NCBI GenBank assembly: GCA_001295935.1 | Contig: LJHX01000036.1 | Location: 1-64,000, forward strand | Reading direction: 5' to 3' | DNA length: 64,000 nucleotides | DNA from: an alpha proteobacterium AAP81b | GTDB lineage: Bacteria > Pseudomonadota > Alphaproteobacteria > Sphingomonadales > Sphingomonadaceae | Shown: one piece after another, positions 9,476 to 16,578 of the stretch | Layout of the letters: every line of letters starts with the position of its first letter | How positions within the stretch are numbered: the first letter of the stretch is position 1 | Program-made: the position numbers and the translations under genes | Notes under the pieces: generated by a model | The model's input: the letters and a program-made list of their open reading frames with translations, nothing else | Databases searched by the model: none | What the model was told of the DNA's origin: nothing

Positions 9476-9560
9476 GCCGTGCGGGCAATCACTTCGCCGG
9501 GCTGGCCCTCACCGGGCGGCAGATGCAGGATGCCCGGTGGGTGATGGAGGAGTCGATCTC

Positions 9561-9758
9561 ATGCGCATGACAGCCTTCCTGGTGACGGGCGCCCTACTGG
9601 CGCTCAGTGCCGGACCGACGGTCGCTGCCGAACAGTGCCGTGACGCCAAGGGCAAGTTCATCAAGTGTCCGCCGAAGGGCGCCGCTTCCGGCCAGCGCTG
9701 CAAGGATGCCAAGGGCAAGTTTGCCAAATGCGGGACGCCAGGCGCAAAGCCGGTCTGA
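9561..9758 (+). CDS. small exported protein with two CxDAKGKFxKC repeats
   Basis: A protein of 65 aa. The start is the ATG at 9561, with a GGAGGAG site about 10 nt upstream. A signal peptide (MRMTAFLVTGALLALSAGP) is cleaved after VAA. The mature peptide is basic and contains two near-identical blocks, CRDAKGKFIKCP and CKDAKGKFAKCG, each closed by two cysteines. I know of similar tandem DAKGKFxKC blocks in small periplasmic proteins of unknown role. It follows the thermonuclease gene by 85 bp and may share its transcript. Confidence 0.75.
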   Translation: MRMTAFLVTGALLALSAGPTVAAEQCRDAKGKFIKCPPKGAASGQRCKDAKGKFAKCGTPGAKPV

Positions 9759-9781
9759 GCGATTGACGGCCGGACTATCGA

Positions 9782-9958
9782 TCAGGAAAAGAGGCGCTGC
9801 CACCAAGGCCTCTTATCCTCGGGCGGCGGCGGTGACTGTCGAACCTCGGATGCGGATGATTGCTCGCCGGAGTTGGCCGATGCTAGCGGGTCTGCTCCGC
9901 GTCGCAGCCTAACGGCCGCCCGAAGTTCGGCCAGGGCAAGATCGAGCTCATCGCTCAC
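9782..9958 (-). CDS. 58-aa tail gene of the membrane-motor operon
   Basis: Found by reading the minus strand. A GTG at 9958 overlaps the stop of the OmpA/MotB gene (GTGA) and opens 58 codons to a TGA. The peptide begins VSDELDLALAELRAAVRLRR, has a Ser/Pro-rich middle and ends EDKRPWWQRLFS. The helix followed by an amphipathic, Trp-rich C-terminus is the kind of tail that binds membranes or partners. Coupled overlap with the upstream gene and plausible composition support it as a real fifth gene of the operon. No family is recognised. Confidence 0.6.
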   Translation of the reverse strand: MSDELDLALAELRAAVRLRRGADPLASANSGEQSSASEVRQSPPPPEDKRPWWQRLFS

Positions 9959-10878
9959 GGCGCTGCCTTTGCGGCGATCTGGGCGGTTGAACGGCGAAGC
10001 CGGATTTCAATCCTTCGCCGCCGTTGGTCACTTCCTTGGGCCGTGCCGTCCGACAGACGATCGACGGGCACGATCATCTGTGCTCCGGACAGAGGGAGGA
10101 TCCGGGCGCCCGCAAGGCGCTTATCGGCGCGAAGGACGTGGACCACCGAGACGGCACGCGCCATCGCTAAACCGGCATTATCCGTAGAACGCAGGTCCGG
10201 GATGGGGAAGCGACCGGCCGAGGCAGCCACGAGCTGCGCATCCAAGTTGCTCGTGCCTACCATGGGCACTTCATCGGTATGTCCAATGACTTCAATGACG
10301 TCGACGTCATACTCGGCCAAATTGCGTGCAAGCATCGGGATCACCTGAGAAACCAGGTTCCGCTCGAACTCAGGACGCAGGGTCGCCTTTCCGGGGTCGA
10401 AATAGTAGCCGCCGGCTTCACTCAGGCTAACGAACGGCGGCCACTCTCCCTTGCGAGAACGGTTTGCATTGGCGGCCAAGGCTTTCGCATAAGCGCGCGG
10501 GTCAGCAACTCCATCCTTCTCGGCTGCCTGACGGACATCGCGACCGATGGCGGCATCCTCCAAAAGCTGCTTTCGGGCGAGCCCCGTGCCTCCGCGTTCG
10601 ACCTGCCGGCGTGCCTCGATCGCACGAACGAGCTCCTTGAAGAACTCGTCTTGGTTGCGTGCTTGCGGGTACTCCTGCTGCAGCTTCTCGACGAGTCGAC
10701 TTGCGCCACCCCGATCAAGTAGTGCAAGCTGCTGCTGCGTCTTCTCGATGTCTCGATCGCGCTTTTGGAGAGCCGCTGCGAGTGCCATCAGCAGCACAAA
10801 GATCAAAAGAATCATGATCTCGGCGACCGTCAGGCCGAGGACCAAACCGCGCCTGTACTGACGTTCGTTCTGATTCAC
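9955..10878 (-). CDS. MotB/OmpA-family protein (ZorB-like)
   Basis: A protein of 307 aa. One N-terminal membrane helix (about residues 11-37) includes Glu20 in LGLTVAEIMILLIF, at a place where MotB-type stators carry an ion-binding acid. A charged coiled-coil-like linker with DRDIEKTQQQLALL follows. The C-terminal OmpA/MotB peptidoglycan-binding domain has VIEVIGHTDEVPM and ends RRRRIEIRLRR. This is the architecture of MotB, TolR and the Zorya subunit ZorB. It follows the MotA/ExbB-like gene by 8 bp and is GTGA-coupled to the 58-aa tail gene. Inferred: stator half of a cell-wall-anchored, ion-driven membrane complex. Confidence 0.85.
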   Translation of the reverse strand: MNQNERQYRRGLVLGLTVAEIMILLIFVLLMALAAALQKRDRDIEKTQQQLALLDRGGASRLVEKLQQEYPQARNQDEFFKELVRAIEARRQVERGGTGLARKQLLEDAAIGRDVRQAAEKDGVADPRAYAKALAANANRSRKGEWPPFVSLSEAGGYYFDPGKATLRPEFERNLVSQVIPMLARNLAEYDVDVIEVIGHTDEVPMVGTSNLDAQLVAASAGRFPIPDLRSTDNAGLAMARAVSVVHVLRADKRLAGARILPLSGAQMIVPVDRLSDGTAQGSDQRRRRIEIRLRRSTAQIAAKAAP

Positions 10879-10886
10879 CGTCCTGC

Positions 10887-12071
10887 TCAGCGCTGCGAGC
10901 TGCCGACTTGCGCGGTGAGGTCGGTCGTCAATTCTACTAACGCCTTGTGAACCTTAGCGACGTTGTCGCGGGAGCGGCTGACCTCGGCATCTAGGGCAGC
11001 GTTGTGCCGTTGCAAGGCTGCAAGCTCATCGGCACGTGCCTGGGCGAGCGTGTTGAGCACCTCGACGTGGCTGGTAGCATGTTGGTCGATGGTTTGCTCC
11101 CACCGGGTAATCGTTTCCGTCAGCGCCGTGGCCAGGCGCTCACTAACCTTTAAGGGCGCTTTGTTGAGAACGGCGAGGCGGGCCTCAACGACAGCGTCAA
11201 AATCTTGCGCAGCCTTGAGCATCGCGGCGGCAGCGGCACTGATGCTATCGCTTGCACTGGCGAACTTTTCGCCACTGGCTTGGACCGTTTCCTGGTAGCG
11301 GCTCATCGTCTCTGCGGAAGCGGTGATGCGTAATAGTGCGGCGCCTGCAGCGCCGGCTGCTGTCTCGACGCTTCCGAGTGCCTCAGCGTGTGCTGATGTC
11401 CTCCCAGCGATCCCGCCGACCGCCTCAGCATGGCTTTCGAGCGCCTTGACCAGAGACCGAACCGATGAGGAGACCTTTCGCACGTCCTCGACGGTGCTCG
11501 CCGACTGATCGATGACCGCGGTCTTCGCCTGATCCCGCAACTCAGTTAGGTGTTGTTGCGTTTGCAAAGCGAATGTCTGAAACGCAAGTACGACACCGTC
11601 GAGCTCCGCGCGCATGCGAGCAGCCGTATCGGTTAGCGCCAACCTAGCATTTTCCTCGGCCATTGCGAGGTCAGGCTGGCCTTGGCTGAAGAAGACGCGC
11701 AACACCAGCCCGACGACGGTCGATGCTAGCGCCACCCCGAAACCCTGGATGATCGTGGTTGCCGTTTTTGCAGGATCGAAAGTGAAGATAGCGTATGAAA
11801 GGCTGGCAAGCGTGAACACCAGGCCCATATAATAGCAGTTATCGCCGAGCTGATCTGGCCTCAGTTTGAGCCTAGGGCCAAAGTAGACCAGGGCGGCGTA
11901 CCCAGCCATAATGGCGATTGCCATTATAGAAACCAGGATGGCATCTGCCCCTTGCGACTTTGCGGTCACAATTAACAACGATCCGCCTAGAGCGAATAGC
12001 AGAAATGCCCAACGGTCGGTCCATTCGCGCTTAACGAGGCGGTCGATGAAGTCTCGGCGCTGCTCAGCCAT
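10887..12071 (-). CDS. MotA/ExbB-like membrane protein with long coiled-coil tail (ZorA-like)
   Basis: A protein of 394 aa. Four membrane helices lie in residues 20-130; the last, IIQGFGVALASTVVGLVLRV, has the small and Thr-rich pattern of the MotA/ExbB/TolQ channel helix. Residues 140-394 are almost entirely helical heptads (AELDGVVLAFQTFAL and similar), forming a long cytoplasmic tail as in ZorA. The partner OmpA/MotB gene is immediately downstream. Inferred: ion-conducting subunit coupling ion flow to movement of the tail. Because no ZorC, ZorD or ZorE gene is adjacent, I do not call it Zorya. Confidence 0.72.
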   Translation of the reverse strand: MAEQRRDFIDRLVKREWTDRWAFLLFALGGSLLIVTAKSQGADAILVSIMAIAIMAGYAALVYFGPRLKLRPDQLGDNCYYMGLVFTLASLSYAIFTFDPAKTATTIIQGFGVALASTVVGLVLRVFFSQGQPDLAMAEENARLALTDTAARMRAELDGVVLAFQTFALQTQQHLTELRDQAKTAVIDQSASTVEDVRKVSSSVRSLVKALESHAEAVGGIAGRTSAHAEALGSVETAAGAAGAALLRITASAETMSRYQETVQASGEKFASASDSISAAAAAMLKAAQDFDAVVEARLAVLNKAPLKVSERLATALTETITRWEQTIDQHATSHVEVLNTLAQARADELAALQRHNAALDAEVSRSRDNVAKVHKALVELTTDLTAQVGSSQR

Positions 12072-12075
12072 CCCG

Positions 12076-12900
12076 TCACCCGCTCACATTGTAAATTCGC
12101 GTGACAGTCCCGCCTTGCTCGCCGATGGCACGCTCCCAAAGCATGGACAGCGCCCGGGGCTGCGTCTTGGCGGCATCGCCGCGCTGCAGCTGCCAGAGCT
12201 CGACCTCAACCCCGCGGAGGTCAGTACGTCTGCGGCGAAAAGCATCCGACCGGAGGAACACGTCCTCTGAGGGTAGGTCCCGATAGAAACTCAATTCCTG
12301 GGTGTTCTGCAGCAGGTCGGAGGCGATGATCAGCCGCTTAGGGATGCCTTCGCGGCCAGGCTTCTGGAGTTCGGTGAGTGCCGCGGATTGGACCGACTCA
12401 AAGATCGGTGATTGGTCGGCGCCATTAGCCCTGGCCAAGCTGCTGAACGCGCGTTCGAGTGGCGCCGAAAAGCCGTCCGTCCACTGCTTTTGCACCTTGT
12501 CAGGGTTGCCCTTTATCGGGTCGATATCGCGGGCTGTGCCGGGGCTGCAGCGGGTGAGCACCGGGACCAGCAGCCGGTCGCCAATCTGCTCGACCCGTAC
12601 AACCGTCAACTGTCCGTACCGCTTTATGGAGTTCTTGAGCTCTTCCAGCTGGTTGAGAAAATCTTGGCGCTGCGGAAGCGTCATCGGGTCAGTGACGTCG
12701 ACGATCAGGACGTTTACCGATGACGGCACTTCTGGACATAATGTCACAGGGTCAAGAGATCTTAGATCTCGGGAAGCACTAGTATAGAAGTACGCAGCTG
12801 CAGCTACCACTGCGACTGCAAACGCAAACGCTCCTAGACCTTTCCAGAGCTCTCCTTGACGACGCTTGGCTGCTGGGCGCCGACGACGACTTTGTGCCAT
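12076..12900 (-). CDS. membrane-anchored vWA-like protein of the motor operon
   Basis: A protein of 274 aa. An Arg/Lys-rich N-terminus is followed by one membrane helix (about residues 21-41) and a mostly extracytoplasmic domain. That domain begins SVNVLIVDVTDPMTLPQRQD, which resembles the first strand and metal-site loop of von Willebrand A folds, and contains RLIIASDLLQNTQELSF, like the second metal-site segment. The acidic loop is not a canonical DxSxS, so metal binding is uncertain. Its start overlaps the preceding gene's stop (TAATG) and it ends 4 bp before the MotA-like gene. A sensing or scaffold role in the complex is inferred. Confidence 0.65.
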   Translation of the reverse strand: MAQSRRRRPAAKRRQGELWKGLGAFAFAVAVVAAAAYFYTSASRDLRSLDPVTLCPEVPSSVNVLIVDVTDPMTLPQRQDFLNQLEELKNSIKRYGQLTVVRVEQIGDRLLVPVLTRCSPGTARDIDPIKGNPDKVQKQWTDGFSAPLERAFSSLARANGADQSPIFESVQSAALTELQKPGREGIPKRLIIASDLLQNTQELSFYRDLPSEDVFLRSDAFRRRRTDLRGVEVELWQLQRGDAAKTQPRALSMLWERAIGEQGGTVTRIYNVSG

Positions 12901-14294
12901 TATGCAAGCCTTGTTTTGAGAGCCTCAAGGGTTTCAAAACCCCGTACGCCCTCCAGGTATGCATCGGATACGGCGCGCTGTGCACTCGCCAGCTTAATGT
13001 CCAGCCTTTCTACGTCATTGGCGGAAAGCGCGGCCTGGGGCGCCAACGGGATGTGTGGCGAGGGTAGGTTGAAATCTTCTTCAAAACGGGCCGGCGCAGA
13101 TGGGTCGCGCGCGGCGCGGTTGGCATCCCTGTAGATCGCAAGCAGCTGGCGACCCGCCTGTTCAAGCTGGGCATGGTACTGTTCTAGCTTATGGGCGAAC
13201 GCCACTCGGCTATTTATGGCCCGACTCTGGTCGGCGAGTTGCTGTGCCAATCCCTTCCGCAGGCCATCGAACGTCCCGCTCGCCTGTTCATGGAACTCCT
13301 TCAGCTCGGAGCCCACCTCTTCCAAGGCCCCAGCATAGTCTTCGCAGCGTTGCTCATGCTCCCGCCAGACTTGGCCGTAACCAGGACAGGGATCGTCCAT
13401 GTTGTAGGCGGTCCGGCCTGCGACCACGGCGCAGAGGGCGCCTAGAATCAGCAAGCCCCACGAGTAGATGCTAGCCGGCAAAGCCCCCATCATGGTCAGG
13501 GCGACCGCCTCGGGGTTCTGCAGGCCAGCTACCTTCGCATCGCGATAATGCGCCGCGAGCAGGTTCCAGCACACAACGAAAAGAAGCCAGACTACTAGAC
13601 CTAGCAGGGCTGCGTAGCGCCCGGCCTGGGAACGAGACTGTAGCTTCGGTAGCACCAACCTGCCGACTGAAACCGCAGCCAACACATTCACAAAGCCGAT
13701 TGCCGCGGCGGCAAAAATGCCGCCAATCAGGCCCAGGTCGTCATTCTTCTGCAGGAGCACGGAGTTAGCGGCCGTTTCGGCGATCCATGCCAAGGCGATG
13801 AGAGCGTAGGAAAGCACCGGCAGTGGCGTGAGCTTGGCTGGTCGCTGCAAGCCATTTTCCTTCTGGAAGGCGCGCAACCGGGCATAGCTCTGGGTCACAG
13901 CATCACGATCCGTTGTAAGCCGCACACTCGCCTGAGCGACGGTCGACTTGATCTCGGTCTCCGCTTGGATTGCTGCCATCTCCAGCGCCGGCAGCTCGGT
14001 TAGAACCGCGTTGTTGGCGATGCGCTGGTCGCATGCCTGGAACCAGCGAGCAGCCTCGCTCGTCGCCTCCTGCCAAGCGCGGCTGACCCGGCTGACTATC
14101 TCTTCCTCTACCGCGTCCCTCGCTCGGGTATCTGGAGCGGGTATCCCCTGTGCCCCGTTCTCGGCACCCCGTTCCTCGAGCCGCAATTCCTGGGCGACGC
14201 CAGCAACATCGAAATGCAAGAAGGGCTTGTCGAGGGAGGCCTCAAAGGACGACGCCCCCTCGAATAGCTTTTTCCACGATTGGCCAATCCCCAT
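12900..14294 (-). CDS. four-helix membrane protein with coiled coil, first gene of the motor operon
   Basis: A protein of 464 aa. An in-frame TAA six codons upstream fixes the start at ATG 14294. The soluble N-terminal 155 residues are helical. Four membrane helices follow between about residues 160 and 300 (SYALIALAWIAETAANSVL; GGIFAAAAIGFVNVLAAVS; LLGLVVWLLFVVCWNLLAA; YSWGLLILGALCAVVAG). The C-terminal 130 residues are a heptad-rich coil with ALEEVGSELKEFHEQ. I know no named family. Its position at the head of a five-gene, near-gapless operon makes it a likely core membrane subunit. Confidence 0.7.
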   Translation of the reverse strand: MGIGQSWKKLFEGASSFEASLDKPFLHFDVAGVAQELRLEERGAENGAQGIPAPDTRARDAVEEEIVSRVSRAWQEATSEAARWFQACDQRIANNAVLTELPALEMAAIQAETEIKSTVAQASVRLTTDRDAVTQSYARLRAFQKENGLQRPAKLTPLPVLSYALIALAWIAETAANSVLLQKNDDLGLIGGIFAAAAIGFVNVLAAVSVGRLVLPKLQSRSQAGRYAALLGLVVWLLFVVCWNLLAAHYRDAKVAGLQNPEAVALTMMGALPASIYSWGLLILGALCAVVAGRTAYNMDDPCPGYGQVWREHEQRCEDYAGALEEVGSELKEFHEQASGTFDGLRKGLAQQLADQSRAINSRVAFAHKLEQYHAQLEQAGRQLLAIYRDANRAARDPSAPARFEEDFNLPSPHIPLAPQAALSANDVERLDIKLASAQRAVSDAYLEGVRGFETLEALKTRLA

Positions 14295-14819
14295 GGCATG
14301 CGAATGCCGTTAGGTGTCCAATCATTCAAGACCTGTTCACCGAAATCTTCACCCCTGCCAGTCCGGGGTGCGACTCCCAGCTCCGGGGTGGTCATCTTCG
14401 CTGAAGTCGAAGGATCATTTGTGCATCGCCTCTCACAGGCAATCAGGCCTCTCTGCAAGCAGCCCGAACGCGCAGGCCTTGCATGGTGCAAGACTTCTGG
14501 CCTGCGACGACTATGCCTTCGCGAAGCCATCTCGGTTCACCTAGTGAAGCCTTCGGAAACCCGGCGCGGTTGGTCTTCGCCGACGAATATGGCGCCCCTC
14601 TGCCAGTGACCCGCTGCGCAAGATGGCTCATGTCATCTGCGGCAACGCCCGCAACTTCATGCGCCGTGACGCCGCCGCCGGCCACTCCGACACGTTGGCA
14701 CGCTGGAAACACGACCTCGACTTCCTCAAGACCGAACTCTACGGCGGTAAGGGCCTCGCCCTCCGGCCCAGTTGGCAACCCGGTCGGGCTAGAGAGTCGA
14801 AGCCAAGGGGACAGCGCCA
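14295..14819. other. intergenic region between divergent genes, with a palindrome copy and possible gene debris
   Basis: About 525 bp separate the motor operon from the GIY-YIG-like gene. It holds a CTTGCAT-GGTGCAAG copy at 14478-14492 nested in a CGCAGGC/GCCTGCG outer inverted repeat. A frame from 14623 reads MAHVICGNARNFMRRDAA and looks protein-like for about 50 codons, but it does not end before the next gene and is treated as debris. Confidence 0.4.
14478..14492. repeat. CTTGCAC palindrome, degenerate
   Basis: CTTGCATGGTGCAAG followed by ACTT: one side resembles the long family, the other the short family, and the centre has one mismatch. Confidence 0.7.
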
Positions 14820-15974
14820 TTGGTCATCAGGCGACACAAGGGTTGGGACAAGCAGGCGGTCAACACGATTGCCGCTCGCGACTATGGCGGGCTGGAAGGG
14901 CTGTTTGCCGCACATGGTTGGACGCTGCCCAAAGGCCGGACCTATGGGCAGGTGGCGCCTACGCTGGTCACCGATGCCTATGGCAGCATCGCCGCGTTCG
15001 AGGCCGAGCATCCGGCGGCGTTTCCCGATCCGGTGACGGTGATCGAGGCGGACGACCCCGATGTGTGGCTGGGTAGCTTCTTCGGCTTTGTCGTGTCCGA
15101 CAAATGGGGCATGATCGGATTCACCCGGCCGGCGGACCGCGACAAGATACGGTCGCAGAGCAGGCCGGGGGCGCTGTATGTCGCCTATGGCGTCGGCCGG
15201 AGCGAAAACCCCGCCGAGCGGATGCGGGTGCTGGGCATGGTGCAGCTAAGCCATGTCATCGGCACCAAACACCAGTTCCTGCATCCAAGCCTGCTGACGC
15301 CCGCGACCATCGACCGTTGGTATCACGGGTTGAAAGTGGTGCGCGCTTGGTCGGTGCCTGCCGACCTGCGGCCCGACATTCGGGACTTCGCGCCAGAGAT
15401 CGACCTGCCGCGCCGGGCGCGCGAGATCGGCGTTCGCGGCATCCGTCTGCCCCGGGACGCGGCGCGGCGACTGCTGGCGCTCGATATGATCGAAGTCCCG
15501 GTCTATGGTGGTCCGCCCGTTGCCGCTCCGATGCTCGCGCCGGGTGCGGTGGCTCTGCGGCCAAGCAAGGCCGGGCCGATCGCCCAGACTGGCTTCTGGA
15601 CCGAACCCGCGACCGGGCCGAAACACCTCTACATGCTGCGATTGAACGGCAACCTCGGGCATTTCGTGCCAGGCCACGACTGGCGACGCAAGGTGCTGGT
15701 GAAGGTCGGGATTTCGATCAGTCCGGCGATGCGCTGCGCCAGCTTCAACTCCGCCTTGCCCGCGACCGCCTTCAACTGGGAATTGTGGAAGACGACGCAC
15801 GGCGCCGCCGGCCCGTTCGATCCGCCGCATCGCGCTAAGTTGGGCGAGGATGCAATGAAGACCGAGCTGGCGGTGGACGGGGAGCCGCTGGGTGGCGAGT
15901 TTTTCCTGGCCAGCGACGTCGCCTGCGAACGGGCCTGGCGCCACGGTTGCGATATCGCCACGGCCGCGGAATGA
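14820..15974 (+). CDS. solitary GIY-YIG-like protein, paralogue of the one at 3858-5018
   Basis: A protein of 384 aa starting at a TTG with AAGGGGA about 8 nt upstream. It aligns by eye along its whole length with the operon protein at 3858-5018: GWDKQAVNTIA versus GWDAKAVNILA, DPDVWLGSFFGF versus PPNVWLTSFYGF, the GIY-YIG-like pair HLYMLRL and VLVKVGIS, and the end LGGEFFLASD. Spacing of the motifs is nearly the same, so this is a diverged whole-gene copy, not a fragment. No methyltransferase or helicase accompanies it. It may be a stand-alone nuclease or the remnant of a second restriction-like operon. Confidence 0.68.
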   Translation: MVIRRHKGWDKQAVNTIAARDYGGLEGLFAAHGWTLPKGRTYGQVAPTLVTDAYGSIAAFEAEHPAAFPDPVTVIEADDPDVWLGSFFGFVVSDKWGMIGFTRPADRDKIRSQSRPGALYVAYGVGRSENPAERMRVLGMVQLSHVIGTKHQFLHPSLLTPATIDRWYHGLKVVRAWSVPADLRPDIRDFAPEIDLPRRAREIGVRGIRLPRDAARRLLALDMIEVPVYGGPPVAAPMLAPGAVALRPSKAGPIAQTGFWTEPATGPKHLYMLRLNGNLGHFVPGHDWRRKVLVKVGISISPAMRCASFNSALPATAFNWELWKTTHGAAGPFDPPHRAKLGEDAMKTELAVDGEPLGGEFFLASDVACERAWRHGCDIATAAE

Positions 15975-16578
15975 AAGGGGACCATGCAGGAACTGTCAAA
16001 GTTGCACTGTGCAAGCCCGCCGCGACCGCAGGCCTGTGGTCAAACGGACACTCGCTGACAGCGTCTTTGGGGCCGGTTACAAAATGGCTAATAAGACTCG
16101 GTCCGCAGAATGGAGGCATCTTCTGGCAGTGGTCGGCTGTCCGGGGTGCGCCCATATGCGTCCGCAGCCGCTTAGCCGCTTGCTGGCCATACCTGGGAGG
16201 AGGGCGGCCTGGCCGCTTTAAGGCGCCGAGGCTGCGTAAGCGGCCGTCCGTTTAGACGGCGCCGGCGGTCATCTACGCGCCCCAATCTCGGTAATTCGAC
16301 GGAGCCGTTGCCAATCTTGAAAGCAGACGTTCGCTCTCACCGGACTGTTAGGAATGATTGGGGGACTTCGGCCCGGCTGCTGTCGGGCAGGAGGTTGCCC
16401 TCACCTGCCTTTCGTTCATGTAGCCGGTGGATGCATAGTTGCGTCGCGCCAGGACAGGCGTGCTTTGCGTGATATCTGGAATACCGCATTGTTGCTCCTT
16501 ATGATCTAAGGGCACCCCGGCCGTCGGTGGTGAGCAGCATGCTATCGCAATCAACCGACGGAGAACGTAAAGAAGGCG
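15975..16578. other. intergenic stretch, no gene seen
   Basis: About 600 bp. Apart from a palindrome copy at its left end I see no frame with a believable start, protein-like composition or family match, and no clear RNA structure. Confidence 0.4.
16001..16015. repeat. CTTGCAC palindrome, short variant
   Basis: GTTGCACTGTGCAAG, 27 bp after the stop of the GIY-YIG-like paralogue; the first base breaks the outermost pair. Confidence 0.7.

Noticed and set aside
9955-12071. Direct assignment as a Zorya system
   Set aside because: The ZorA/ZorB-like pair is present, but no ZorC, ZorD or ZorE gene is next to it and two other membrane genes take their place.
14623-14770. Protein-like frame starting MAHVICGNARNF
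   Set aside because: It has no stop before the next gene, no ribosome site and no recognised family; likely debris.
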